Positions 24,430 to 36,152 of a stretch of DNA of 43,942 bases are shown here, piece after piece. The notes under the pieces are model-generated. The model did not search any database. It was not told the DNA's origin and saw only the letters and a program-made list of their open reading frames with translations. The DNA lies in NCBI GenBank assembly GCA_937934115.1, contig CALHAH010000018.1, positions 1 to 43,942 of the forward strand, written 5' to 3'. This stretch comes from an uncultured Thermoanaerobaculum sp. (GTDB taxonomy: Bacteria; Acidobacteriota; Thermoanaerobaculia; Thermoanaerobaculales; Thermoanaerobaculaceae). A program made the translations under genes and the position numbers. How positions within the stretch are numbered: position 1 is the stretch's first letter; each line of letters begins with the position of its first letter.

Positions 24430-25437
24430 TTGAGAACGCAATCTCCACAGGGTTCACGCGCAGCGCTCTTGCGTCAGGCGATGGTGTCGGTGGCGCCCCG
24501 CCTGAAGCTGGTGGAGACGTTCATAGCCAAGGAACTGCAGGCTGGACCCGAGCCTATTCAGCAAACTGGTTCGTACGTCTTTTCCGCCGGCGGCAAGCGC
24601 CTGCGGCCAACCCTTCTGCTTTTGGCCTCGCGCCTCGTGGGCTACCAAGGCGAGAAGGATGTGCGCTACGCGGCGCTCATCGAGATGCTCCACACCGCCA
24701 CCCTGGTTCACGATGACATCATTGATCACGCTTCCCTGCGCCGCGGCCGGGCCTCGGCTAACAGCCGGTGGGGCAACCAGCTCACAGTGCTGGTGGGCGA
24801 CTGGCTTTATACCCGTTCCATGGAGCTGGCCTTAGAAGTGGACGACCTAGAGATCATGCGCTTGCTGTCGCGGGCCACCATGCAAATGATTGAGGGTGAG
24901 GTCCTGGGTTTAAGCCTCAAAGGAAGAACGGACATCACGGTGGAGCAGTACCTGGAGATAGCCCGCCGCAAGACCGCTGAGCTTTTTGCTGCGGCGTGTG
25001 CCATCCCTGCCTTGTTTTCCCCGGCGTTTGCCGCTTTCCAGTCCATTCTTGCGGACTACGGTCGTAACCTCGGCTTGTGCTTTCAAATCGTTGACGATCT
25101 TTTAGATCTCACCGGCGACCAAGACCAGCTGGGGAAGCCGGTCTTTTCTGATTTGCGGGAAGGCAAGCTCACCTTGCCGTTGATCCTAGCCCTCCCTAAG
25201 CTCGCTCCCGAACAACGCCGGGCGGTAGCGGAGGTTGCCAGGGAAGGATCCTTTACGGCACTGCGCCCCCAAGAGCTCCAGGAGTGGCTGGTACAAGCCG
25301 GCGCCCTTGCGGAAGCTCGTGACGTGGCGTTGAGCTTTGGGGAAAAGGCGGCAACGCTTGCCAGCCAACTTCCCCCAGGATTTGAGCGCGACGCACTGGC
25401 GGCGGCACCGTGGTTTGTCCTGGAGAGGGATCACTAG
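24430..25437 (+). CDS. Long-chain polyprenyl diphosphate synthase
   Basis: A 335-residue trans-prenyltransferase of the IspB/HepT type. The first Asp-rich motif is DDIID in HTATLVHDDIIDHA, followed by RRG. The second is FQIVDDLLD, followed by GKPVFSDLREGK. The residue five places before the first motif is a small Ala, which in this family allows long products (C35-C50), as for quinone side chains. It adds isopentenyl diphosphate units to farnesyl diphosphate. The start is a TTG four bases after GGAGG. Confidence 0.92.
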   Translation: MRTQSPQGSRAALLRQAMVSVAPRLKLVETFIAKELQAGPEPIQQTGSYVFSAGGKRLRPTLLLLASRLVGYQGEKDVRYAALIEMLHTATLVHDDIIDHASLRRGRASANSRWGNQLTVLVGDWLYTRSMELALEVDDLEIMRLLSRATMQMIEGEVLGLSLKGRTDITVEQYLEIARRKTAELFAAACAIPALFSPAFAAFQSILADYGRNLGLCFQIVDDLLDLTGDQDQLGKPVFSDLREGKLTLPLILALPKLAPEQRRAVAEVAREGSFTALRPQELQEWLVQAGALAEARDVALSFGEKAATLASQLPPGFERDALAAAPWFVLERDH

Positions 25438-25500
25438 GCATACCCTTGGAGAAGGCGACAAGAGCTGAGCCTTTGACGTGTATACTTAACGTTCACGGCT

Positions 25501-25827
25501 ATGAAAGGCCTTCGCGAGCTTCTCTTGGGCAGAAAGCGCCGACAGCAGGTCTGGGCTGCCACGCTCCGGCGGAACTTGGAGCGGGCCTTGGAGGAACGAC
25601 GGTACGCCTTCGCCCTCAAGTACTGCCAAGAGTTGCTGGAAGTGGCTCCCCGTGATGTGGAAGCCTGGCTTTTGCGTGGCCATCTTGCTTGGAAGCACGA
25701 AAAGAACGTGGGTTTGGCTGTGGAGTGCTATCGAAAAGTCCTTATTCTGGGGGGTTACGATAGCTCCAACGCGTCCGTGGCAAAGGCGCGAGCTTGCCTG
25801 GCACAACTCCTGGCGCCCGAGCCCTAA
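25501..25827 (+). CDS. Small TPR-like protein
   Basis: A 108-residue helical protein. Residues about 25-60 and 60-95 fit two tetratricopeptide-like repeats (ERRYAFALKYCQELLEVAP, then AWLLRGHLAW). The N-terminal 15 residues are strongly basic. Such proteins mediate protein contacts, and the partner is unknown. There is no ribosome site. TATACT at 25481-25486 lies 14 bases before the ATG, so the leader would be only about seven bases. The last 86 bases overlap the 3' end of the convergent gene on the other strand. Confidence 0.7.
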   Translation: MKGLRELLLGRKRRQQVWAATLRRNLERALEERRYAFALKYCQELLEVAPRDVEAWLLRGHLAWKHEKNVGLAVECYRKVLILGGYDSSNASVAKARACLAQLLAPEP

Positions 25828-26686
25828 ACGGTTCGGCCACTGGCCAAACTTCCACGTCCCCTGGTGGGGCCGCTGCCACCACCAGTACCTGGCCCACCCA
25901 CCGCGGCTCGGGATCCAGGAAGACCTCCGGGGTTCCTAAAAACGGCTGCAGTCGTTCCTTGAGTTCTTCCAGGCTCTCCCCGCTGGAGCCTATGGCGTAC
26001 CACAACCACCCCCCACCTCGAGGGTACATCACCGTGTACCCGAAAACCGGCGTTGGGAAAAGGTAAAGGTAGCTTTTCGGGGCAATGGGCGTTGGCGGTG
26101 CAGCCACGAGAGGCTCTTCCACCAAAAGCTGATCCAAGGTGCGAGGGCGAGAAAAAGCGCGGGGGTACGCCCAAGGGTAGCGGGGGGGACTCCCCCAAAC
26201 CACCGGCGGCGGCATAAGACCCGCCTTGCTTTCCAAAAGGAAGTCCCTGCCGGTGACTACGGCGTTGGTTGCCTGCTTCGGCAAATCCACCGCCGCCAAA
26301 AGCCCACCCACTGGCGTGGGAGATCGCACCTCGATGCGCAGGCGGTTTTTTCCTGGCCGCAGGAGGTGGCTGATGTCGTACACGTCCAAGCGAAAACCCG
26401 GGCGGGACCACCCACAGGCCGCGGCTACGTCGTTGACCCACGCCACGTATTCGCGATCCGCTGCTACCTTCAAAAGAGCGCCGGGCCCGGGCTCCGCAAC
26501 CGCCAACGTAGCAACAAAAACCGCTCGCGTGGGGTAGGGGCGTTCCAGTTCGGTGGTTACCCAAACCCATTTGGCTTCACCGGTAAGGTTGCCCACCTCC
26601 TTGCGCCAAAAGCCGTGGAGCCACGCCCACCCCAGGATCAGGCATCCCCCCAAAACCACGCGCCGCCAGGAATTGCTGTACCGCAC
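25742..26686 (-). CDS. Membrane-anchored surface-type protein with a galactose-binding-like segment
   Basis: A 314-residue protein. It has an N-terminal membrane anchor or signal (about 9-27) and a beta-rich region (about 35-140) whose order (YPTRAVFVAT..., DREYVAWVNDV, YDISHLLRPGKNRLRIEV) matches the jelly-roll fold found before glycosidase domains. A Pro-rich region and a small alpha/beta part follow. No catalytic domain is visible. It may bind sugars at the cell surface. The GTG start has TAAACT six bases upstream and no ribosome site. Its 3' end overlaps the TPR gene on the opposite strand. Confidence 0.65.
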   Translation of the reverse strand: MRYSNSWRRVVLGGCLILGWAWLHGFWRKEVGNLTGEAKWVWVTTELERPYPTRAVFVATLAVAEPGPGALLKVAADREYVAWVNDVAAACGWSRPGFRLDVYDISHLLRPGKNRLRIEVRSPTPVGGLLAAVDLPKQATNAVVTGRDFLLESKAGLMPPPVVWGSPPRYPWAYPRAFSRPRTLDQLLVEEPLVAAPPTPIAPKSYLYLFPTPVFGYTVMYPRGGGWLWYAIGSSGESLEELKERLQPFLGTPEVFLDPEPRWVGQVLVVAAAPPGDVEVWPVAEPFRARAPGVVPGKLAPLPRTRWSYRNPPE

Positions 26687-26692
26687 CGCGCC

Positions 26693-26698
26693 AGTTTA
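26693..26698 (-). promoter_or_regulatory. -10 box of a probable leaderless mRNA (surface-type protein)
   Basis: On the minus strand TAAACT ends six bases before the GTG at 26686, with no ribosome site between. It forms a divergent pair with the kdsB promoter. Confidence 0.45.
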
Positions 26699-26755
26699 CC
26701 GCGCCCGTGCAGACTCTTTTGCCGAGCTTTACGCGTTACGCAAAGGCTAAAGCGT

Positions 26756-26784
26756 TTGACAAACTGGAGCGCTTCCCGTAGCAT
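26756..26784 (+). promoter_or_regulatory. Sigma70-type promoter of the kdsB operon
   Basis: A perfect -35 TTGACA (26756-26761), a 17-base spacer and TAGCAT (26779-26784). The kdsB GTG is only eight bases past the -10. The transcript should start within about two bases of the start codon, which means a leaderless mRNA. Confidence 0.75.
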
Positions 26785-26792
26785 GCCGCCAC

Positions 26793-30045
<3,253 letters not shown>

Positions 30046-30060
30046 AACGGAGGTTTTCGC

Positions 30061-30618
30061 GTGTTGACCCCTGAGGATCTTCTGCCCGAGTTTTTAGGAA
30101 CGAAGAAAACGTACCCTCCCACGGAAGCTTTGGAGGGCGTGCGTGTTTTTCCCCTTCGCCGGTTCGTGGACGATCGCGGCTTGTTTTTCGAGCTTTACCG
30201 CACCCAAGCCACCCACCCTGGAAGCGAAGAGCTCGCCCGCTTTTTTGCCGGTGTGGAGGTAGCTCAGCTCAACTACTCCTTGGTTACCGTGGGCCAGCAC
30301 ATCAAAGGGCTGCACTACCACTTAAAGCAAGCGGACGTGTGGTTTTGCCCTCCGCCCTTTAAACTCAAGGTTGTGCTCTTGGACTTACGTCGCCACTCCC
30401 CTACCGCGGGCAAAACCCAAGTGGTGGTCTTGGGTGAGGGGAAAGACGCCTGGGTGCACATCCCTCCGGGCGTGGCTCACGGCTACCGGCCACTGACCAA
30501 CCCCTGTGGGCTTTTTTACCTGGTCACCCGTTGCTTCGACCTGGCTGATCCTGACGAGTACCGTATCCCCTGGGACCACCCGGCGGTGAAGGATCTTTGG
30601 GACGTGAAAAACGAGTAA
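30061..30618 (+). CDS. rfbC: dTDP-4-dehydrorhamnose 3,5-epimerase-like protein
   Basis: A 185-residue RmlC-fold cupin. Visible family elements are FVDDRGLFFELYR (about 35-47), QLNYSLVTVGQHIKGLHYH with the catalytic His, IPPGVAHGYRPLT, and the end motif DPDEYRIPWDHP, where the usual WDDP reads WDHP. RmlC epimerises a dTDP-sugar on the route to dTDP-rhamnose. The other rml genes are absent here, so a different nucleotide-sugar is possible. The GTG start has GGAGG upstream. It is the last gene of the Kdo/CTP operon, 15 bases behind kdsA. Confidence 0.78.
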   Translation: MLTPEDLLPEFLGTKKTYPPTEALEGVRVFPLRRFVDDRGLFFELYRTQATHPGSEELARFFAGVEVAQLNYSLVTVGQHIKGLHYHLKQADVWFCPPPFKLKVVLLDLRRHSPTAGKTQVVVLGEGKDAWVHIPPGVAHGYRPLTNPCGLFYLVTRCFDLADPDEYRIPWDHPAVKDLWDVKNE

Positions 30619-30663
30619 AGCCGCCGCTCAATAAAAGTGAAAACGGCGCCGTCCCAAAAGCGC

Positions 30664-31977
30664 TTACTGTGGCCGGAAGGCATCCACAGGCACCGGCGGC
30701 CCCCAGTTCTCCCCTTCTTTTCTGGAGACGTAAATATCCCAATCCAGCTCGTAAGGCGTGTACCGCGGCAAACGGTAAAAGAGCAGCGCGCCGTCGGCAG
30801 TGGGAGCGGCTTCCAGTAAGGGCAAGCGCTGGTTTCCTGGCAGCCGCACTTCGGATACGGTTTGCTTTGCGAAGAGAAGCTGCCGATCCCCCCGACAAAA
30901 GTAAAGGGTGGTGTTGGGACCTAACCTCGGTGCCCACTCCGCCCCTAAGGTGTTGATCCTGGGCTCCAAAGGTTGTCCATCCTGGTCCTGAAACTTAAGC
31001 CAAAGGTCCGACGACCCAAACTCGTAAACGGTCCAAACCATGGCACCCAACTGCGTACCGAAGCGTTGGCCATCGCCTGCCGCCTTACCCGCGGCATCGG
31101 CAACGGCCTCCAGGGGCCCCCAGCTCCCTTTGCCTTGCCGTGTGCTTTGCACCAACTGCGGTTCCTTTTCAGGAAGGCGCAGCTCGGCAAGAAGCGCGGT
31201 TTCGTCTTCGCTCACCCACGTGACGCGTAGCGAAGCCTCATCCGCAAGGTTGGGGAAAACCAGCTCTTGCGGTGGTGTCCATGCACCGTTGACAAACTGC
31301 GTGCGGTACGGTCGTAACCCGCCTTTCTCCGCCCAGGGCAAGAGCTTGTCGCCACGGGCCATCCCCGGGCGAACGGCACCACGCGGGGCCTCCCCCTCGT
31401 GCAACGGGGGCACGAGGCCCGCGGAAAAGTAAAGGACCTTGCCAGACTTCAATGGAATCGGCGACACCTCCCTGCCCGAAGAGTTCACCTTGCCAGGGTC
31501 CTGGCGCTCGTTCACCCAAGCAGGAACTTCCTCCAAGGACTTGGTCAAGAAACGCACCTGGTACGAGCGAAAGTCGTAAACCTCCGCCGCATCCGCCAAT
31601 AGCGTCTTGGTACCCACCATGGCGCAGCTGCCGGAGACCGGCACCGCCACCACCTCTTGGCCCACCCGCAGACGGCTCACGTCACCAGGAACCCCCTCCA
31701 CCACGCATACGGTGGAGCGGTCTACCCGCACCTTGGCCACCGTTTGCTCTTGCGATTCCACTATGGGGCGCCCTTCCTTCCGCATGACCGGCTTGAGGCT
31801 ATCAGGAACCGCCATGCGGACCTCCAAAGTGACCACACCTGGTTCTTGCGGCGACTCACTGGCAGAAAGGAGCCGCCCCACCACCAGCACGTCGTCCTGC
31901 GGAACGGGGGTTTTTGTGATATCTTTCGGGCACGCTGAAAGCCCCAGCACGCACACAAGCCAAAACCATCGCCGCAT
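30664..31977 (-). CDS. Predicted lipoprotein with a beta-propeller-like C-terminal half
   Basis: A 437-residue protein with a lipoprotein signal peptide ending LSAC (Cys16 is the likely lipidation site). Residues about 25-150 form an unassigned beta-rich region. The second half has repeated short strands with SGKVLYFSAG, NTTLYFCRGD, ADGALLFYRL and the terminal DWDIYVSRKEGENWGPP. This pattern is typical of WD40/PD40-like (TolB-type) propeller blades. Function is unknown. It lies nine bases behind the CNT transporter gene on the same strand, so they may share a transcript. Confidence 0.65.
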   Translation of the reverse strand: MRRWFWLVCVLGLSACPKDITKTPVPQDDVLVVGRLLSASESPQEPGVVTLEVRMAVPDSLKPVMRKEGRPIVESQEQTVAKVRVDRSTVCVVEGVPGDVSRLRVGQEVVAVPVSGSCAMVGTKTLLADAAEVYDFRSYQVRFLTKSLEEVPAWVNERQDPGKVNSSGREVSPIPLKSGKVLYFSAGLVPPLHEGEAPRGAVRPGMARGDKLLPWAEKGGLRPYRTQFVNGAWTPPQELVFPNLADEASLRVTWVSEDETALLAELRLPEKEPQLVQSTRQGKGSWGPLEAVADAAGKAAGDGQRFGTQLGAMVWTVYEFGSSDLWLKFQDQDGQPLEPRINTLGAEWAPRLGPNTTLYFCRGDRQLLFAKQTVSEVRLPGNQRLPLLEAAPTADGALLFYRLPRYTPYELDWDIYVSRKEGENWGPPVPVDAFRPQ

Positions 31978-31986
31978 ACCTGCCTC

Positions 31987-33213
31987 CTAAAGTAGGATAC
32001 CTGCAATGGCCGCATTGGCCAGGTTTGCCAAGGTGCCGGCCGCCAAGGCCCGCACACCTAACCGCGCCAAGTCCCCCTGACGGTTGGGAGCCAGGGCGCC
32101 AATCCCGCCAATTTGAATAGCTACCGAACCAATGTTGGCAAAGCCGCAAAGGGCGTACGTGGCAATGGCCACGGTTTTTGGCCTCAGCCCGCCACCCACC
32201 ATTGGGCTTCCGTTTTGCAAAATTGCCTGCAAATCTAAGTACGCAATGAACTCGTTAAGAACCGTCTTTTTTCCCAAAAGCACGCCTACCTGTGCACATT
32301 CGCTCCAAGGTACACCCAAAAGCCACGCTGCCGGGGCAAAGAGGTACGAGAAGATGAGCTCCAAGGAAAGCCCGGGAAGGCCAACGGCTCGCCCCACAAG
32401 GCCGAGAACGCCGTTGAGCAATGCAAGGAGAGCCAAGAAGGCAATAAGCATGGCAGCCACGTTGAGAGCCAACTTTAAACCGTCGGTGGCACCGGCAGCG
32501 GCTGCGTCCACAGGATTTACCCACGTACGCTCAATAGCACTCTTGGCCTTGCCCCGGGTTTCCGGCTCCTCCGTTTCGGGGAACAGGAGCTTCGACATAA
32601 CGAGGCCGGCCGGCGCGCCCATGACCGAGGCCGCCAGTAAGTGCTCGGCGGGGATGCCGAAGCCGATGTAGACCGCCAACACCCCTGCCGCCATGGTAGC
32701 AAAGCCCGTCACCATCACCGCGTGGAGCTCGGAGTTGGTAAGCCGCGGCACGTAAGGGCGAATAAACAGGGGTGCTTCGGTTTGTCCCACGAAGATGTTT
32801 GCCGCCCCGCACAAGGACTCAGCACCAGACGTACGCATGGTCCGCATCATGAGCCAGCCAATGCCTTCCACCACCCGCTGCAAAACCCCGTAGTAGTACA
32901 AGAGCGTCATGGTGCTGGAAACAAAAATAATGGTGGGAAGCACCTTAAAAGCAAAAAAATGCTCAGTGAAGGCATCACCGAAAACGAAGCGTGAACCGGC
33001 ATCGGAAAACTCCAGGAACTTGCGAGCGATTTTGGCGAGAAAGGAAAAGAAGGCAAAGCCAGCCGGCACCTTCATGATGAGCACCGCTACCGCCACCTGG
33101 AGAGCCAGCCCCCAAAGCACGGTACGCCAGGAAACGGCTTTGCGGTTGACCGAAAAAAAGTACGCTAGCGCCAAAAAAACGACCAGTCCCAACGCTGCCA
33201 CCAACCGCTCCAT
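31987..33213 (-). CDS. Concentrative nucleoside transporter (CNT/NupC family)
   Basis: A 408-residue inner-membrane symporter with about ten hydrophobic segments. The CNT signatures are present: GQTEAPLFIRPY (about 135-146) in the first half, and CGFANIGSVAIQIGGIG with the preceding LNEFIAYL in the second half. It should import nucleosides using a sodium or proton gradient; which ones cannot be told. I start at the ATG at 33213, which has GGAGGAGGG just upstream, and not at an earlier in-frame start 25 codons away. It is divergent from the minimal zincin gene. Confidence 0.9.
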   Translation of the reverse strand: MERLVAALGLVVFLALAYFFSVNRKAVSWRTVLWGLALQVAVAVLIMKVPAGFAFFSFLAKIARKFLEFSDAGSRFVFGDAFTEHFFAFKVLPTIIFVSSTMTLLYYYGVLQRVVEGIGWLMMRTMRTSGAESLCGAANIFVGQTEAPLFIRPYVPRLTNSELHAVMVTGFATMAAGVLAVYIGFGIPAEHLLAASVMGAPAGLVMSKLLFPETEEPETRGKAKSAIERTWVNPVDAAAAGATDGLKLALNVAAMLIAFLALLALLNGVLGLVGRAVGLPGLSLELIFSYLFAPAAWLLGVPWSECAQVGVLLGKKTVLNEFIAYLDLQAILQNGSPMVGGGLRPKTVAIATYALCGFANIGSVAIQIGGIGALAPNRQGDLARLGVRALAAGTLANLANAAIAGILL

Positions 33214-33301
33214 GTTCCCTCCTCCCGCTTCCCCGTGGGGGAAAGCACCGGCCGTAGAGCTTACAAGAAAAAGTAGCTTTCCCAGCAAGGCGCGGCAAAG
33301 C

Positions 33302-33307
33302 TATGAT
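33302..33307 (+). promoter_or_regulatory. -10 box of a probable leaderless mRNA (minimal zincin)
   Basis: TATGAT ends exactly six bases before the GTG at 33314 and no ribosome-binding sequence lies between. It has the same spacing as the boxes before the genes at 12736, 21522 and 26686. Confidence 0.55.
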
Positions 33308-33313
33308 GCACCC

Positions 33314-33676
33314 GTGACCTGGCTGAGCCCTGCGGAGTTTGATGCGTTGGTGGAAGAAGCCATAAGCACCCTCCCGGCGGAGTTTTTGGCGCTGGTGGAC
33401 AACGTGGCCATCATGGTGGAGGAGGAACCGTCGGCCGAGGACTTGGCCAGCGTGGATTCGGAGGAGGGGGACGAGCTCTTCGGGCTTTACCAAGGTCAAA
33501 GCCTCCCCGAGCGGGGCGCGTTTTACAGCAATGTCCTCCCCGACCGCATCGTGCTTTACCGCGGACCGCTGCTGCGCCACTGCCAAAACCGCCGGCAACT
33601 GAAGGAGGAAATCCAAGCCACCGTCATCCACGAGCTGGGTCATTACTTCGGTCTGGACGAGGACGTTCTCCCGTAA
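33314..33676 (+). CDS. Minimal zinc metallopeptidase-family protein
   Basis: A 120-residue cytoplasmic protein of the short zincin family often annotated just as 'metallopeptidase family protein'. The zinc motif HELGHYFGLDE is at about 106-116 (HExxH plus a downstream Glu/Asp). The central part has the usual acidic loop and the conserved LPDRIVLYRGP strand. Substrate and role are not established for the family. The GTG start follows a -10 box by six bases. It ends one base from the convergent NCS2 permease gene. Confidence 0.85.
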   Translation: MTWLSPAEFDALVEEAISTLPAEFLALVDNVAIMVEEEPSAEDLASVDSEEGDELFGLYQGQSLPERGAFYSNVLPDRIVLYRGPLLRHCQNRRQLKEEIQATVIHELGHYFGLDEDVLP

Positions 33677-33677
33677 C

Positions 33678-35297
33678 TCATTCCCGGTCGGGGTGGCCAA
33701 AGTCCGTCTCCGGGGGTTCTTGCGCTGCTTTGGTGGACCCCAACACCAGCACTACCACGGCCAAAACCGCGTAGGCAGCCGTGAACTGATACGCCAACGT
33801 TTGTTGCATGGCGTCTGCAAGCTTCCAAGGCAGGTACATCACCCCTTCCGGTGAAGCGGAGTGAATCGCACCAAAAAATGTCATTACCGCCAGCACCCCT
33901 AGGTACAAGGACGCCACCTGGAAGCGGCGGTCAATGAGCTCCGCAAGAAACCCACCCCAAAGCATGGCGGTGAGGATGAAGCCGTTACCCAAGGCCACCG
34001 TTACCAAAACCTCCGGTAGCTCCTTGCCTGGAGCTTCAAGCAGGGCGGAAAACTGCGCCGCCGGCACGATTTGGGGGTTGGAAAGCTTAATGGCGAGTAG
34101 CCTGGCCAAGGTGGGGAAATAGGCAAAAGCTACCGCTGGGGCGTGCTTGGCGGGGCAAGCCAAAAACGCCTGCACCATGATATCCAGCGCCACGAAAATC
34201 AAAATCGGCGCGAGAACAGCGCGCGGGATGAGCTCCACAATGTACCCGATGTACCCGAGAATGCCACCCAAACCAATGAAAATGCCGGTCATGAGCGTGT
34301 AGCCTGCCCGCGCCCCCATCCCTTTGTAGGCGGGCTGCCCAATGTAAGGCGTGGACTGGGCCACACCACCGCAAACCCCGGCGAGCAGCGTGGCAAAAGC
34401 TTCGGTGAGCAGGATATCTCTCGTGTTGAAATCGTCGCCCGCCACCCGCGCACTCTCGGTGACGTTAATGCCACCCACCACGGTGAGGAGCGCAAAGGGA
34501 ATGGCAATGGGCAGGTACGTTAAGGCGGGGACAAAGCCCTTAAGAAAATCGAGGGTAGGGATGGGAAACCCACCGTGAAACTCCGCTGCCGGCAGGGGCT
34601 GAAACGTGCCCCCTACCCAACCCAGGGGGCCAAGGGTGTAGTAAAGGGCCGTTCCCAAAGCAATGGCTACCAAAACCCCAGGGGCGTGCCCCGGCAAACG
34701 CACCCTTGCCACCAAGTTGTAAAGGATGAGTCCTAAAGACACCAACCCCACCAGCGGCATGCCAAAGATGTCCACCAACGGAATAAAGCCAATGAGCGCC
34801 AAGCCAATACCCGCGAGAGAGCCCAAAAGCCCAGCCTGTGGCACTACCTTTTGTACCCAGCGGCCAGCAAAGGAAAGGGCGGTCTTTACCAGACCAATCA
34901 TCACCATGGTGGCCATGCCGATGTACCAGGTCATCATGGCCGCTTCCCGTTCCGGCATCCCTTGCGCTTTCAAAGAAAGGAAAGCTGGGCCCAAAACCAC
35001 CAAGGCAATGCCTATGGTGGAGGGCGTGTCTAACCCCAAAGGCATGGCCGTGACGTTGGGGTTGCCGGTTTTCTTGGCCAAGCGAAAGGCCATCCAGGTG
35101 TACACTAAGTCACCGAAGAGCACACCCAACGCCGTGCCGGGGAACATCTTCTGGTACACGATGTCGGCCGGAAAGCCAAAACCAAAAACCAAAATTCCCG
35201 CTAAAAAGGAAAGCACGGTCATGTTGTCAAACATCAGTCCAAAAAAGCCGTTAAGATCACCTAAGGCAAACCAACGGTAGCGAGATTGGTCCCTCAC
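33678..35297 (-). CDS. NCS2-family nucleobase permease
   Basis: A 539-residue inner-membrane protein with about 12-14 hydrophobic segments. It is longer than typical uracil or xanthine permeases of about 430-460. NCS2-like segments include NVTAMPLGLDTPST, VGGINVTESARVAGDDFNTRDIL and GGVAQSTPYIGQPAYKGMGARAGYTLM. It probably moves a purine, pyrimidine or similar solute by proton or sodium symport, and the substrate is not readable. The GTG at 35297 has GGAGG six bases upstream; the open frame upstream of it has no gene-like content. Confidence 0.82.
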   Translation of the reverse strand: MRDQSRYRWFALGDLNGFFGLMFDNMTVLSFLAGILVFGFGFPADIVYQKMFPGTALGVLFGDLVYTWMAFRLAKKTGNPNVTAMPLGLDTPSTIGIALVVLGPAFLSLKAQGMPEREAAMMTWYIGMATMVMIGLVKTALSFAGRWVQKVVPQAGLLGSLAGIGLALIGFIPLVDIFGMPLVGLVSLGLILYNLVARVRLPGHAPGVLVAIALGTALYYTLGPLGWVGGTFQPLPAAEFHGGFPIPTLDFLKGFVPALTYLPIAIPFALLTVVGGINVTESARVAGDDFNTRDILLTEAFATLLAGVCGGVAQSTPYIGQPAYKGMGARAGYTLMTGIFIGLGGILGYIGYIVELIPRAVLAPILIFVALDIMVQAFLACPAKHAPAVAFAYFPTLARLLAIKLSNPQIVPAAQFSALLEAPGKELPEVLVTVALGNGFILTAMLWGGFLAELIDRRFQVASLYLGVLAVMTFFGAIHSASPEGVMYLPWKLADAMQQTLAYQFTAAYAVLAVVVLVLGSTKAAQEPPETDFGHPDRE

Positions 35298-35453
35298 AGT
35301 TTTCCTCCAATTCTCTTTTGGTTTAGGTGCAGATCCTCCAAGACCGGCAAAGAGCCTGAAAGGTAAAAACCCACGACCAGAGCCCTGGCCACCCCCGCAA
35401 CCATGGGCAAATGCTAGCAAACGCCTGGAAAAAAATCCGCGGTCACGGCGCTT

Positions 35454-36152
35454 TCAGGTTAGGAGAGGTGCCGTGGCGTAGCGGGTGGGGTCGGGAACGC
35501 CCGCTTCCGCAAAACCTTGGCGCCGCAAGCGGCAGGCATCGCAGGCCCCGCAATGGATGCCCTCCTGCGGCGGATCGTAGCAGGAAAACGTAAGCTCAAA
35601 TGGGAGGTTAAGCCTTAAGCCCAGCCGCACAATGCCGGCCTTGGTGAGGTGCAGGAGCGGGGCATGAACTTCAAAGCCCATGCCTTCCCGCCCTGCCTTG
35701 GTGCCCAGGTTGGCTACCCGCTGAAAGGCGCGCAGGAAATCGGGACGGCAGTCGGGATAACCGGAAAAGTCCAGGACGTTGGCGCCCAGGACCAAGTGTT
35801 GCGCCCCGCGCGTTTCCGCATACGCCAAAAGCAAAGCCAAAAGTACCGTGTTGCGCGCCGGTACATAGGTCACCGGGATACTTTCCCCGATGTTTTCTCG
35901 ATTTTTGGGAACCTCAACCGCATCCGTGAGTGCTGAGCCTCCAAAGGCACGCAGATCCACCCGCAACACACGGTGCTCCGCCAGCTCGAGGTACGTTGCC
36001 ACCCGCGCTGCGGCTTTGAGCTCAAAGGCGTGCCTTTGGCCGTAATCCACACTCAAGGCCCCCACCCAAAGCCATCGCGCCCGCGCCCACGCGGCAGCGG
36101 TGGCGGAGTCCATGCCTCCGGAAAGAAGCACCACCGCCCTCTCCTCACTCAT
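35454..36152 (-). CDS. queC: 7-cyano-7-deazaguanine (preQ0) synthase
   Basis: This converts 7-carboxy-7-deazaguanine to preQ0 with ATP and ammonia, a step toward the tRNA base queuosine. The 232-residue protein has the PP-loop SGGMDS (11-16), the YGQRH and VPARN segments, and the C-terminal zinc site CYDPPQEGIHCGACDAC with four Cys. Its ATG overlaps the nagZ stop (ATGA), and GGAGG lies five bases upstream. The other queuosine genes (queD, queE, folE-type) are not in the window. Confidence 0.96.
   Translation of the reverse strand: MSEERAVVLLSGGMDSATAAAWARARWLWVGALSVDYGQRHAFELKAAARVATYLELAEHRVLRVDLRAFGGSALTDAVEVPKNRENIGESIPVTYVPARNTVLLALLLAYAETRGAQHLVLGANVLDFSGYPDCRPDFLRAFQRVANLGTKAGREGMGFEVHAPLLHLTKAGIVRLGLRLNLPFELTFSCYDPPQEGIHCGACDACRLRRQGFAEAGVPDPTRYATAPLLT

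Noticed and set aside
30619-30663. Intrinsic terminator between the Kdo operon and the convergent lipoprotein gene
   Set aside because: There is a short palindrome (ACGGCGCCGT), but the stem is short and there is no T-run on either side.
32909-33313. Long N-terminal extension of the minimal zincin gene
   Set aside because: The open frame continues upstream, but it lies antisense to the CNT transporter, and the promoter box and family length support the GTG at 33314.
35298-35453. Purine or preQ1 riboswitch before the NCS2 permease
   Set aside because: The 156-base gap shows no conserved riboswitch core that I can recognise on the minus strand.
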